From Dasypus novemcinctus (Eukaryota; Chordata; Mammalia; Cingulata; Dasypodidae), in assembly GCF_030445035.2 (NCBI RefSeq), contig NC_080683.1:22099528-22163527 (forward strand): a stretch of 64,000 bases of DNA, written 5' to 3'. Positions within the stretch are counted from its first letter, which is position 1; each line of letters starts with the position of its first letter. This document shows positions 20,165-32,932 of this stretch, piece by piece. The position numbers and the translations under genes were made by a program. Below the pieces are notes generated by a model. It saw nothing but the letters and a program-made list of their open reading frames with translations, was not told where the DNA came from and did no database searches.

Positions 20165-20246
20165 GGAGGGAACTGGTGTAGCTCAGTGGTTGAATGCCTG
20201 CTTCACATATAAACTCCCAGACTCAATCCCTGGTACCTCCTAAAAA
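20165..20246 (+). mobile_element. Short DAS-type SINE
   Basis: aactggtgtagctcagtggt, with box-B-like agactcaatccctgg, is followed by the microsatellite that presumably grew from its tail. Confidence 0.8.
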
Positions 20247-20247
20247 A

Positions 20248-20294
<47 letters not shown>

Positions 20295-20327
20295 CATACA
20301 TACATACATACATACATACATACATAG
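20247..20327 (+). repeat. (GATA)n followed by (CATA)n microsatellite
   Basis: About eleven gata units pass into about eight cata units. The YLSI/YVCM repeat ORF over it is an artefact. Confidence 0.97.
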
Positions 20328-20389
20328 AGATATGAGGAATGAAAATTTTCCATTGCACTATCAAATATTTTAAATGCACATATCTAAAG

Positions 20390-20900
20390 CATAATGTTGA
20401 ACCAAAGAAGCCAAGAATCATACATACTATAAGATTCCATTTATATAAAGCTCAAAATGAGGCAAAACTATCTATAATTTAGAAGTAAGAAAGTAGTTAC
20501 CTTTCCAGAAGGACAATAGTTAGATGAGAGTAAAGTGGCTTCTGGTTTTGACATTAATGATTTTCTGATTCTTGACTTGTCTAGGTATCACAAGTATATT
20601 AACTTTGGGGAAAATCTCATCAATCTATTCAATTATGATTTAGGCACTTTTCTGAATGTTTACTGCAATAAGAAATATATCTTAACAGAAGACAGAACTG
20701 GAAGCTAAAATTATAAGGCATGTTCTTGCTTTTATCAAACAATTCCACTTCTTAACATTTATCCTACTGGTATAATAACAACTACACAAACATTTATATA
20801 AAAGGATATTCATTATATCATTGTTTGAAAAGGTAAAATAAAATAAGTATTTTTAAAGTCTTTCTGATTAAATATTTTAAATAACTGATTCTATCTGATG
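20390..20900 (+). mobile_element. L1M-type 3' fragments
   Basis: gaaccaaagaagccaagaat, actataagattccatttata and tagttacctttccagaagga are typical of L1M 3' ends. A second piece at 20730-20900 (aattccacttcttaacattt) belongs to an L1 as well. Confidence 0.6.
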
Positions 20901-20930
20901 GAATACTATGGAACATTAGAAACTTATAAG

Positions 20931-21690
20931 GGAAGCAGATGTAGCTCAAGCAATTGAGTTTCCATCTATCACATGGAGGTCCCTGGTTCGGATTTCTGGT
21001 GCTTCCTAAAGAAGACAGTGAGCTGGTGGGATGGGCAGGTGCAGCAAGCTAATGCAACAAGATGACACAAGAGGCACAAGAAGAAAAACATAATTAGAGA
21101 CACAACAGAGCAGGGAATGGAAGTGGCTCCAGTGATTAGGCGCCTCCCTCCCAACATTGGAGGGCCTGGGTTCAGTTCCCAGAGTCTCCTAAAGAAACAA
21201 GGGGGAAACGGACTTGGCCCAGTGGTTAGGGCGTCCGTCTAGCACATGGGAGATCTGCAGTTCAAACCCCTTGACCCATGTGGAGCTGGCCCATGCGCAG
21301 TGCTGATGTGCTCAAGGAGTGCCCTGCCACACAGGGGTGTCCCCCGCATAGGGGAGCCCCACGCCACACTCAAGGAGTGTGCCCCATAAGGAGAGCCACC
21401 CAGCATGAAAGAAAGTGCAGCCTGCCCAGGAATGGCGCCGCACACACAGAGAGCTGAAGCAGCAAGATGACGCAACAAAATGGGACACAGATTCCCATGC
21501 CGCTGACAACAACAGAAATGGGCAAAGAAACAAGATGCAGCAAATAGACACAGAGAACAGACAACTGGGGTGGGGGAGGGGGGAGAGAAATAAATAAATA
21601 AATCTTTTAAAAAAAGCAAACAAGGAAGATGGCCAGATATAGCAAGTGCAAATGAGGGGATCAGAAGAAATAAATAAATAAAATAAATCT
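20931..21690 (+). mobile_element. DAS composite SINE interrupted by a second SINE
   Basis: The head gggaagcagatgtagctcaa and first module run to 21202. After the inserted element it resumes at 21626 and ends aaataaataaaataaatctt. Confidence 0.8.
21203..21617 (+). mobile_element. DAS-III SINE nested in an older SINE
   Basis: The head gggaaacggacttggcccag and tail aaataaataaataaatcttt are flanked by aaacaagg at 21195-21202 and 21618-21625. Confidence 0.9.
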
Positions 21691-21757
21691 TTTTTAAAAA
21701 TGACATAAACATTTCCCCAAGCAATTCAACTTCTAGGAATTTGCCCAGAAGATTCCT

Positions 21758-22183
21758 TGTATTAGTCAGCATTCTCTAGGGAAACAGAATCAACAAGAGG
21801 TATCTGTCAATAGTATGTGGTTTTTAAGAGTCTCTCATGTGACCATGGGGATGCACAAGTCCAGGTTCCGCAGCCAGGCTGCAACCAGGGGCTCCAATGA
21901 AAGTCCAGTGAAGGTCAATGAGTTCTGGGAAACGTAGCTGGGAAGTTCTCACTCAATGTTGGAATCACTTCCCCTTTTAAGGCATTCCACTGATTGGATT
22001 AAGCATCACTCATTGCTGCTGGCAATATCCCTGATTGATGTAATTGTAATCAGCTATCTATGATTTACCACTGCAGTAAAGTCGATGGTAACTAAAGTCC
22101 ATAAATGCCCTTGTATTACAGTTAGCCCAGTGCTTGCTTGACCAAACAGCTGGGCACAATTATCTGGCTGAGTTGACATCACA
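21758..22183 (-). repeat. 3' LTR of the ERV-L (MLT2-like)
   Basis: On the - strand it runs from tgtgatgtcaactcagc to aatgctgactaataca, the termini of MLT2-type LTRs. Its inner half is repeated at 26235-26437. A purine-rich run (caaggggtagac) precedes it. Confidence 0.75.
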
Positions 22184-25100
22184 GTCTACCCCTTGTCAAC
22201 TCAGCAACCATACACATTACTTTAAACCATACTTAGTCTCTAAGTAAAAACAATAACAGATATGCATATATATATATATATTTCCACCTAACAATGTTCA
22301 ACTCTCCTGTGTACAACCAGAAATGCGTTAATTGTATATAGAATAGGGTGCAAGTTCTTGGGTAATATTCACTCTCAAACTTGACATCCTCATGAAACTG
22401 ATACAACTTGTTATATGATAAGGGGAAAGTTTGGAGAAGAAGACAAAGAAATTCATTTTGTGTACATATACAACTATCACCATAATGAAACAAGGAAGAA
22501 AGATTCATGACCATTATAGTCCTCATTTCTGTAACTGGTCATGTGGTCAAAGTTCATATTTGTCACTACCTTCTTCCACTACCCATTCCGTGTTTCCATT
22601 ACCTGAGAATAATGTAAAGAACCAGCTGACCATGGTTCTTTGCTTGGTGGGGTGACACAAACTTTCATTCCTGATGATTCTGAGCCATTGAGTCCTGCTT
22701 AGATTGGGTTGTTGCAACTTTCCATTGACTATAATCATAGGATGCTGACAATACTAGGAAATGCCCTAGAGGATCTCCTGTATTCCAGGCAAACACTTCT
22801 TTATCCCCATTATGTAGATGCCATCCTATTTCTCCTTGATAGTCAGGATCAATCACCCCAGGCAGTACAGTAATTCCCTTCTTTGACTGTTGATTCAGAG
22901 GTAAGAGGAGCCCAAAGTGGCCAGGTGGCAGTTTTAACTTCCAGTTCAGTGGAATCATTGCTGTGTTCCCTGGTGACAGCACTCCTCCTTTTGGAACTAA
23001 AACCTGTAGACCAGCAGAGATTGAGGTCGCAGGGACAGGAAGCAAAAATTTTCCTAGTGGGTCACTAGGGGAAATTGTGAGTGGTACCACTCCCATTTCC
23101 ACCCCTTGATTCCTGGATGCATGGATCCTGGTTATGGGAGAAACAGCACCATAGAGTGGATGCTGATTTAGAGCATACACAACCTTCTGGAGAATGCTGC
23201 CCCAGCCCTGCAAAGTATTGCCATCTAGTTGGCATTGTAATTGAGACTTCAAAAGGCTGATTCACTGTTCTATCAATCCAGCTGCTTCAGGGTAATGGGG
23301 ACCATAGTAAGGCCAGTGAATTCCATGGGCATGTACCCATTCCTGAACATCATTTGCTGTGAAATGGTTCCTTGATCAGATCTTATCTACCACCTTGTGG
23401 AATGCCAAAGTGGTAGATAAGACATTCGGTATGTCCATGGATGGTAGTTTGGGAAGAAGCATTGCATGCAGGAAATGCAAACCCATATCCAGAATATGTG
23501 TCTATTCCAGTTACAACAAATTGCTGCACCTTCCATGGTGGAAGTGGTCCAATGTAGTCAACATTTCACCAGGTAACAGACTGGTCACCTCGAGGAATGG
23601 GGCTGAGTGTGGGTCTCTATTCTGGCAGATTGGGCAATGACAGGAGTGGATGGGGAAAGAGCCTGAGCATTAGCCACAGAGCAGGTCATCTTATCCACTT
23701 GATTATTAAAATCTTCAACTGCTAAAGTCACCCTCTGTTGAGCATTAGTGTGAGACACAAATATTTTAATGTTTTTTGCCCACTCAAAAAGGTCTATCCA
23801 CATACCTCTTCCTCAGACTTCTTTGTCACCAATTTTCTAATCATGTTCCTTCCAATTCCCTGACCATCCAGCCAAACCATGAATCAGTGTACAAATGCAC
23901 CTCTGGCCATTTTTTCTTTCAAGCAAAATGAACCACCAGATACACTGCTCAAAGTTATGCCCAATGGGAGGATTTGCCCTCACCACTGTCCTTCAGGGAT
24001 GTCCCAGAAGGGGGCTGCAGTGCTGCAGCTCTTCACTTTTGGGTGGTACCTGCATATCAGCCAGAACCATCTATAAACCAGGCCTGAGTTTTCTCTCTCT
24101 CTCTGTCAACTGATTGTCAGGGACTCCCCAAGAGGCCAAAGCTCTGGGCTGGGAAAGAGAAGGTAACATGGCAAAGGTGGTGACCATGGGCATTTGAGCT
24201 ACTTCCTCATGTAACTTACTTGTGCTTTCAGGACCTACTTGATCCCTATCTCATATATACCACTTCCACTTTATTATGGAGTACTGCTGTGTATGCCCAA
24301 CTTTATAGTTTGGTGGGCCAGACAATACCCAACTCATGATAGGCAACTCAGTTCTCATGGTAACTTGATGGCCCATGGTTAAGGTTCAGTCTCTACTAAG
24401 GCCCAGTAGCAGGCCAAAACTGTTTCTCAAAAGGGGAGTAGTGATCTGCAGAGGATGACAGGGCTTTGCTCCAATATCCTAAGGGTCTTTGTTGTGATTA
24501 TCCTATAGGGGGTCCAGACAGCATCTCTATTTGCCACTGAAACTTCCAGCACCACTGGATCTGTTGGATCATATGACCCAAGTGGTAGTGGAGCTTGTAC
24601 AGCAGCCTAGACTTGATGCAGTGCCTCTTCTTGTTACAGTCCTCAATCAAAACTAGCAGCTTTTCTGGCCACCCAGTATATGGACCAGAGTAGCACACCC
24701 AACAAAGAATGTGTTACCTCCAAAATCCAAAGAGACCAATTAAGCATTGCGTCTGGAGGAAGGCCCAGATGCAACAGTTTATCCTTCACTTTAGAAGGGA
24801 TATCTCAACGTGCCCCACACCACTGGACACCTAGAAATTTCACTGAGGTGGACGGACCTTGTATTTTAGTTGGATGTATCTCCCATCTTCTCTAACACAA
24901 ATTCCTTACTAATAAGTCTAGAGTCTTTGCTACATCTTGCTCACTAGGTCCTTCAACATGATATCATCAACATAATGGACCAGTGTGATGTCTTGTGGGA
25001 GGGAGAGATGATCAAGATCCCTGCAGACAATATTAATGACATAGGGCTAGAGAGTTGATATACCCTTGAGGCAGGACAGTGAAGGTATACTGCTGGCCTT

Positions 25101-25800
25101 GCCAGCTAAAAGCAAACTGTTTCTGGTGGTCCTTACTAATAGCAATTGAGAAAAAGGCATTTGCCAAATCAACAACTGCAAACCAGGTAGCAGGGGATGT
25201 ATTGATTTGCACAAGCAATGATACTACGCCTGGTTAAGTTTATGATAATCTACTGTCATCCTCTAAGATCCATCTGTTTTCTGGGCAGGCCAAGTAGGAG
25301 AATTGAATGGGGATGTGATCACCACCCCTGCATCCTTCAAATCCTTGATGGTGGCACTAACTTCTACAATCCCTCCAGGAATCTGGTATTGCTTTTGGTT
25401 TACTATTTGCTAGGTAGGGGCAGTTCTAGTGACTTTTGCTTCACACTTCCAACCATAATAGCCCTCAGTCCACAAGTCAGGGATCCAATGTGGGGATTTT
25501 GCCAGTTTCTGAATATTCTATTCCAGTTATGCATTCTGTAACTGGGGAAATAACCACAGAATGGGTCCAGGGACCCACTGGACCAACTGTGAGATGGACC
25601 TGAGCTAAAACTCCATTAATCACCTGACTTCCATAAGCCCCTACTCTGACTGGTGGACCACAGTGATGTCTTGGATCCCCTGGAATTAATGTCACTCTGA
25701 GCCAATGTCTAATAATCCCCAAAACGTCTGATCATTTCCTTTTCCCCAATGCACATTTACTCTGGTAAAAGACTGTAGATCTCCTTGTGGAAAGGTGGGA
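22184..25800 (-). pseudogene. Decayed ERV-L internal region (protease, RT, integrase, dUTPase)
   Basis: In - strand order the relic shows a protease active-site-like LLDIGSE (about 25695-25715), an RT block with VVDLANAFFSI and LPQGY (25033-25218), the RT catalytic YVDD codons at 24963-24974, integrase-like sequence to about 23060, and a dUTPase-like block with GVIDPDYQGEIGW (22690-23060). A dUTPase after integrase is the hallmark of ERV-L (class III). Many stops and frameshifts break it: the dUTPase frame, for example, changes near 22740. Gag is missing and no env was seen, as expected for ERV-L. It cannot produce a functional polyprotein. Confidence 0.8.
22665..23252 (-). pseudogene. Integrase C-terminus / dUTPase remnant of ERV-L
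   Basis: This is the longest open stretch in the relic, 195 codons. The first part looks like the integrase C-terminal end (LQGWGSILQKVVYALNQHP) and the second like a dUTPase domain (LPPGHFGLLLPLNQQS, then the motif-3-like PDYQGEIG). It is a shadow of a retroviral pol frame, not a host gene. Confidence 0.75.
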
Positions 25801-25802
25801 GT

Positions 25803-26234
25803 GTAAGAAAGAAATCTTCTTTGGAAGAAAATAAGGCTCACCCGATTGTGGAGAAGAAAATAATTTATTTTCAGTCTTGCAAGAAGGGGTGCAACACCAG
25901 AAAACATGGCTGACACCATGAACAAAGAAAAATGACTTATTTTATACACCTAAGCCTAGCATGCAAGCCCTTCCTCTGTTTCTCCATAGATTGGATACTT
26001 CAGAGGTTACAGCTTATCCCAAGAAATCTAACTTTCCCATGCCAAAGTTTTTGATTAACTGCTTCCCCCCATCACATTCCAACCATTTACCTACTCCTTT
26101 TGCCAAATAAGGAATTGAATTTAGTGCTGAATTGATATTGACTTATCTCTTTCTTGTGCATTCTTTTTGCTGGCTATAGGACTGGCTGAACCTGGTTTCC
26201 TTTGTTTGTGCTTAACCCAGGAGTGGGAGACTAC
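25803..26234 (-). repeat. LTR of a second ERV family, replacing ERV-L gag / 5' LTR sequence
   Basis: It is the reverse-orientation relative of 41868-42735: shared phrases include acaaaggaaaccag, taatcaaaa, ctgtaacctctga and tccatagattgg versus ccagtctatggag. The AATAAA reads on the - strand. Confidence 0.65.
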
Positions 26235-26437
26235 CCTTTTAAGGCATTCAACTGATGGATAAAGCATCACTTGTTGTTGATGGCAGTCTCCCTGATTGAT
26301 GTAATTGTAATCAGCTATCTATAATTTACCACTGCAGTAAAGTCAATGGTGACTAAAGTCCATAGATGCCCTTGTATTACATTTAGCCCAGTGCTTGCTT
26401 GACCAAATAGTGGGGCACAATTACCTGGTCATAAGTA
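26235..26437 (-). repeat. Partial 5' LTR of the ERV-L
   Basis: It matches 21968-22170 closely (ccctgattgatgtaattgta, cccagtgcttgcttgaccaa). It is cut at both ends. Confidence 0.75.
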
Positions 26438-26439
26438 TA

Positions 26440-26590
26440 AAATAATGTTTGCGCAGGTTTATTCATTCTGATAATATTTGTAATAGCAAACCTTTGGAAA
26501 CCACCAGTGTTCCCATTCATTCGGGCCTAGTTGAATTAATTATGATGTATTCACACAATGAAGCACTATGTAGTAGTATAAATACATAGG

Positions 26591-26649
<59 letters not shown>

Positions 26650-26900
26650 GGACCTTCTCTATGATGTGATATGGAATGATTTCCAGGAAGTATTTTTAAA
26701 TGAAAAAAGCAAGGTAAAGATGGGTGAAAAAGGGAAAAGCATATATCAGATAGGTCTCTGCTTAATTTTGCAAAAAGAAGCATTGGGAAAATAAACCAGA
26801 AACTAATTTTTTAAAAATAAAATAAAATTGACCTATAAGTAATGGACATAGATATCTCTGAATAAATCATTTTTTATATAGTTTTGTCTTTTTAACAATC
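26440..26900 (+). mobile_element. L1M-type fragment with (TAGA)n
   Basis: aatatttgtaatagcaaacc and aatgaagcactatgtagtag are L1 3'-end phrases. A (taga) run of about 16 units (26587-26648) sits inside. Confidence 0.65.
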
Positions 26901-28149
26901 TATGAAGCTGGGATTTAAAATAAGACCTATTCCCAGCTCTGCTGAAAAGTCCTGCAATTAACAAGACTGCCGAAACAATGAATACAGTTCTTTGTTTCTA
27001 AATACCATTTCCCCTAAATGTAGCAGGCTGAGTCCAGGTCTGTGTCAGGGAATGAACATGGCAAATCTGAAAAATCTTGGGCATGAAAGTAAGGAAAGGC
27101 TCAAAAGACTAAATGGGGTTATGTCAAAATGAAACAAAAGTTGTGTAAAGGAACATCTACTGGCCAAATCTGGGATAATTTGAGCATCCTAACAGTGATA
27201 TTAACCAATTGTAACACAAGGAACTTTTTTTTTGAATTCTTGAGTCTACAGTGATATGAAAGGGGGAAAAGGTGGCAAGAGAACACTCTTTTTACAGAAG
27301 AATACCAAATAAAGAGTATAGAAAGAGTGACAAAACGTAAAATTTACCATTTTGCAATTTCCAGTTTAGCAATTGCTTCTGGCAAGGATCATCAATAGAT
27401 GGTAAAACCAATGAGTGAGTGTCTGCTGGGATGTGTGCTGAAATATATAATGGTAAAATATGGCAGCTGTAACTTAATTTCAAAAGGTTACTAATGAAAG
27501 AATGTCCATACATGTGTATATATGTGTGTGTTTGTGTGTGTATGTAGAGAGGAGAGAGAGGGAAAGAGAAGAAAAAAGAAAAGAAGCCAAATGTGATAAA
27601 ATGGTGATAATTCATAAATCTAGGTGAAGGATACAAAACTGTTAATTATACTATTCTTTCACCTATTTTTATGTTTGAATCAAAATAAAACTATTGGTTA
27701 AAGAGGCAGTACTGTACACAAATGACTAAAACAGAAGTCCTCACAAATTTAATGTAAAAATATTATATTAAAATGTTACTTTTTCTTGATTAATGATTAT
27801 TTTTTCATTGGTAACCCCATAACTAATAATTATTAATTAATATTTAATTTTGATATTTTACTACACCCCAAAATCTTTAAACTCAGACATAAGAGGCAAG
27901 ACTGTCAACAGAGGATGATAGAGCCCTAAAAGGGAAAGAACGCAGAAGGAGAAAAACAAAGAGGTCCCAAGGAGGAAAGGAAAAGGAAACAGGGCTCAGA
28001 AGACAAAAAGGAGAATGATAACTATGGTAGAAGTTGAGGAAACACTCCAATTGATTAACTCAACAATCATGTCATACACTGTTGTAAGTGATGGTGACAC
28101 AGCAGTACTGAGAACACAGCTGTGAACAACATAGACAAACATCTCAGAC
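26901..28149. other. Intergenic DNA, nothing recognised
   Basis: No gene or repeat family was assigned. It includes a small (tg)n run near 27520-27545 and an A/T-rich stretch near 27770-27860. Confidence 0.45.
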
Positions 28150-28400
28150 CTTGAGGTATGTAAATTTTAGAGGAAATATCATTTACTGTGCCAGGCACTG
28201 TTCTAGGGGCTTTACGTATATTAACTCACTTAATCCTTACAACCACCCTATGAAATAAGTACTATTCTTACTCCCGTTTTTCATCTGAGGAAACTGAGGC
28301 AGAGACTTTATGTAATCTGCCCAAGGTCACACAACTTGTGTATGGCAGAAGTACAAATTAATCCGGAAGTTTGGCGCTACTATCCACACCTTTCAAATCT
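28150..28400 (+). mobile_element. MIR
   Basis: It is well preserved: gtgccaggcactgttctagg, tgaggaaactgaggcagaga and gcccaaggtcacacaactt, in MIR order. Confidence 0.93.
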
Positions 28401-29990
28401 ACACTATACAGCATAATAATCAAAGGAAGGGATCACAGAAGACACAAAAGGGGAAAAAAATGTTCAGAGAAAGGGAGAAAAAGAGACAAAGCAGAGGAAA
28501 TGATAGCTGGCCAGAGTAGTAAAATGAGGGGGTAGGGGGCTAAATACCGTGCCTTTATTAATGAAATTATGGTATTGAAAATAAGAAAATTACTTAAGAT
28601 TTTCCTTAACACGAGATTGAAAAAGGGAAGGGGTGTGTGAAGTGGAGATGGGGAAGTGGAGCTATTAATGACTAACGGCCTACTGTATCACTTTGTCCAA
28701 GCCTTGCCCTTGAGGGGAGAATTATATAATATGTAAAAGAGATAAAGAGGAATTATTACTAACAGTTTCTTTGTGTTCGTGGGCATTCCAGATCAACTTG
28801 TTGGCAGACTTGTTAAACAACATACTCAGTATTTTCCACTCATTCTCTGCTTTATTGATATAATTTAACCTAATCTTATGGACAAGATATTTGGGGAATG
28901 AAGACTCTAGATAGAAAATATTATGAAGGATTCCCACAGCTCTCATATCCCTAACTTGATCTGATTTATATTAATTAATATAATAATTTACTAGAAATAA
29001 TTGCCTTATTTCCCCTTAAATTTTTCTATTATAACCTAACAAGTAAAGTACTAAAATCATGCCTTTTATTTACTAATCCTTGTAGTTATTTTATTTGAAA
29101 TATTGAGAACTATTAATTACTCATATTGAGCCAAAGATTAAATTCTCTCTGGAATAATACTATGTGCTCCTGTTGAACATGTAAACTTGTTTATGCTTAA
29201 GATATATATGGTATGAAGAACATTGTTTCTTTAATTATCATCATTAAAATGCTGACTCCATTACTTGTGATGCAATTTCCTGTTTAATAATTTGTTTACT
29301 GATACTCAGTGAGAGATCCTTAATCTCTGACAGGATGATGATGAATGTACTTTAAAACCTCACATAACGCAGGCAACTGACACTGAGTTAGAATTTTTAA
29401 ATCCTTTCACTTAAGCAACTATTCCTGAATGTACTACATGAATCATTCCTTGCAGAAATAACTGACAAGTCTAATATTCTTTGACTTTTAACATCAAATT
29501 TCAAAGTGCATTGCCAAAATTGTTTAGGGATTGCTACCACATCTATGGAGAAAAAAAGTGCTTGAATGATTGTTTCATTTTTTAAAAATTGTACATAAAT
29601 ATATATAAAGTTCATCTCAGGGTCACATGTCAGGTAAACCTAAGCCTCTTTTATCCTTTCCCATGTTGAGTACACATGTTGGTACCCAAAATTTAAGCCA
29701 AAGATACCTTTCTAAAAAATTTACCTCAGTTTCCACTTTATCTCATACTACTAGGCTAAGCTGCTTGGCAAAGATAGAAATGCCTGGCTCCTCCTCTTCC
29801 TCCCTTTCCCTCAATTTATAACTACCAACACTTTTTCCTCTATTCCAAGAGTAGGAGTTCTAGTTCTCATTTCTTTGCACAAGTCCTTGAAACTTCATCA
29901 AACACCATGTTTTGGGTTTCCATTTCCAGGAAATAATACTGCACATAAAAGAATTAAATCAAAACCTATTTCACAGGCTTTATAGTTTTC
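28401..29990. other. Intergenic DNA, nothing recognised
   Basis: AT-rich. The ORFs here have no recognisable features. Confidence 0.45.
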
Positions 29991-30140
29991 AAAGTGCTGC
30001 TGTAATTGTTTAATTTGATCTTTATAACAACTCTGAGAAGCAAGCAGAGCAGGTATTATTTATCCCTTGCAGAAGACAGCATACGTTTGGATAAATTGGG
30101 AGACTTACCCAAGGAAATGTGACCTATAAAAGTCTTCTGA
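29991..30140 (+). mobile_element. MIR-like fragment
   Basis: It contains ctttataacaactctgagaa and agacttacccaaggaaatgt, diverged MIR core phrases. Confidence 0.5.
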
Positions 30141-30527
30141 CCAGTGTTGTATGCTTTTCTTCACACAGTTTGAGTTCTCTGATTCTCCATGTCTAAGAAC
30201 CTTAGGTGTCAAAGGAAATATGATTAAACTCTTATAGAAGGCTCATAGTTCTCAAGGCCCATCTATAATGAAACTGAATTGTATTTATGTAGAATAACCT
30301 CAAACTAGTGTAGAAACTGTGCTTTATGCTCATTTAGGTGGTCGGAGGGTTTCTTTTATTTATTCAATCAACCACATAAAGTGATAGATGGGAGTAGGAT
30401 TATGAAGGATTTTTAATGCCGTTCATGAGTCTGGACTTTATTTTTGTAGTTGTAGGGACTGGAGAGGTGGGGTTAGGAAAGGAAGGATATTAAGGAAATA
30501 GAATCTACAAAACTCGGACAGGGGGCA

Positions 30528-30932
30528 GCAGACTTGGCCCAGTGGTTAGGGCGTCCGCCTACCACTACCATGGGAGGTCCGCGGTTCAAACCCTGGGCCT
30601 CCTTGCCCCATGTGGAACTGGTCCATGCGCAGTGCTGATGCGCGCAAGGAGTGCCCTGCCACACAGGGGTGTCCCCCGCATAGGGGAGCCCCATGCTACA
30701 CGCAAGGAGTGTGCCTCCGTAAGGAGAGCCACCCAGCACGAAAGAAAGTGCAGCCTACCCAGGAAAGGCGCCGCACACACAGAGAGCTGAAGCAGCAAGA
30801 TGATGCAACAAAATGAGATACAGATTCCCGTGCCGCTGACAACAGAAGCGGACAAAGAAGATTCAGCAAATAGACACAGAGAACAGACAACGGGGGTGGG
30901 GAGAGAGAAATAAATAAAGAAATCTTTTTTAA
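30528..30932 (+). mobile_element. DAS-III SINE
   Basis: The head cagacttggcccagtggtta and tail aaataaataaagaaatcttt enclose a middle nearly identical to 21203-21617. Confidence 0.92.
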
Positions 30933-31144
30933 AAAAAGACTTGGTTAAACATACATGTGGGGAGGGGAAGAGGCTGAGAGGAAGGAAAATAATAGAATTG
31001 CTGATCATGCTAATATTAATATTTGAGATAAGGAATATAGAAAAAGGAAGCAGATTTAGTAGACGATGAGCTCCATTTTAGACATTTTGAGTTAAGAGTG
31101 ACTGTAGAACAGTAGGAAGTTAAATAGAAAAAATTTCACTAGAT

Positions 31145-31500
31145 TAAGCTGTGATAACAAACAACCTCCAAATTTCATTGGCTTATGACAGGAAAGTTTG
31201 TTTCTTGCTCAGAATTCATGTCAGCTGCCACATCTTTGCTGGATTCTACTCAGCTCTGTTCCATGTGTTGTCTTCATGCTCAGTCGAAGGCCCAGAACCA
31301 ATCTTGCCATGACTCTTCAAGCACCTGCTCAGATGGGTCTAACATCATATCCAGTCATATCCTATAGGACGAAGCAAGTCACAGAGCCAAAGTCCACATC
31401 GGTTGGATGGGGAAATGTATTTCTCTTATAGAAGGCACACTGAAAGTCACATGGTAAACACACCAGGAAGTATGATCCTCTTCAGAAGAAATAAATATTA
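31145..31500. repeat. Old interspersed repeat
   Basis: gataacaaacaacctccaaa, ggcttatgacaggaaagttt and cacatggtaaacacaccagg resemble a mammalian DNA-transposon or LTR relic. The family was not named. Confidence 0.45.
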
Positions 31501-32427
31501 CAATGTAATCCAAGTTTGGAACTAAGCAGTGTAGTCTAGGATAGAGGTATACATTTGAGAATCATCAGGGTACGGGATGCAGTTAAAGTCATGGGAATGC
31601 ATAAAACCATGGAAAGTATTTTAGATAGATACGAAATGTCAAAGACAAAACTGTTTTCTTCATAGGCTGCCATACACTACACCTTGTTCATAAGGTTGCC
31701 TTATCCAGAATACCCTATTTGCCACTCCTAAATTCAAATTCTGTTAATTATACATAGCATCATAGACATTAGTGTGATTTTTTTTTTAGCCTCTGAAAAT
31801 TCATTACTCCTCCTTAATAACACCCTAACTTCCTTTGTGGAATATCACCTCTCCGTTGGCTTCTATAATGGAAAAGCAAACAGCTAGATTTACTATGCCA
31901 ATAAGACCCCCACGGAGGTCCCCGAAGACTTCTTCCATATAGTTTCCATTTATTGTCCTGTTTTGTCAAGGATTAGGCAGGTGACATAAACTCAACCGAC
32001 TGAATACTTTTGACTCCTGAAGTAAGTGCCTGAGAGACAAGTGAAAGCATTGAGGTTCATTAGGCCTAGTGATGGAATCTGCTTTGTGATTGCTTCGAAG
32101 AATCAACTTGCTATCCCTCTGCAAGGGCTTTGATTTCTACCTATTTTAAAGTCTGTTTCTCCTAATTCTCCAATGAATCTGTGAGCTCCTAATATATCTA
32201 TTATAAAGCCTAATTTCCTTAAGTTAATTAGAGTTGGTTTCCGTAGCTTCCATCCAAAATTGCCAAACTGATCCCAATAGACTTCCATTATTCTCATCTA
32301 GTCTAGCTCTCACCCCTTTTCTTCCCTTCATTAAATCCCCTTTTTAATATGAGATTCATAACGTACACTTTATTTTGAATTTTCTCAATCTAGTGTTATA
32401 CCTAGAAGGGGCCTTAAAGGCAATCTA
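31501..32427. other. Intergenic DNA, nothing recognised
   Basis: No supported feature. Small ORFs have no similarity I recognise. Confidence 0.45.
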
Positions 32428-32625
32428 GCTCAATGGTTCTCATACTTGGCAGCATGTTAGAATAACCTGGAAATTTTTTTAAAAATGCCAGTCCTCTGAG
32501 TCACACCCCAGGCCAATTACTCCAAAGTTCATGTAAGTGGGGGCCATGTAACTACTTTTTTTTCTTTTTTAATATTTCCTAAGTGATTTCAACTTACAGT
32601 CAAGTTTCAAAACCACTGAGGTAGT
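32428..32625 (+). mobile_element. MER5-like hAT relic
   Basis: It opens ggttctcatacttggcagca and closes aagtttcaaaaccactgagg, the expected inverted ends of MER5-type elements. Confidence 0.7.
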
Positions 32626-32644
32626 TCAGTCTCATGTTACTTCA

Positions 32645-32932
32645 GAGGCAATCACCGGACATTGTAAATCCTCACAGGGCCCACTGGATGGAATGGAGGA
32701 GAGTATGGGCTATGATGTGAACCAATGTACATGAGGTGCAGAGGTGCCCAAAGATGTACTTACAAAATCCAATGGATGTGTCATGATGATGGGAACGAGT
32801 GTTGTTGGGGGGGGGAGAGGGGGGGTGGGGGGATGGGGTTGAATGGGACCTCACATATATATTTTTAATGTAATATTATTACAAAGTCAATAAAAAATAA
32901 AAAAATTAAAAAAAAAAAAAAAAAAAAAAAGA
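32645..32932 (+). mobile_element. L1 3' end (5'-truncated)
   Basis: It matches 59675-59930 in order, from accggacattgta through the gggggg region to poly-A. A G-rich run at 32797-32835 is part of it. Confidence 0.8.

Noticed and set aside
20247-20327. Possible CRISPR-like or minisatellite array
   Set aside because: It is plain tetranucleotide GATA/CATA. There are no spacers, and the genome is mammalian.
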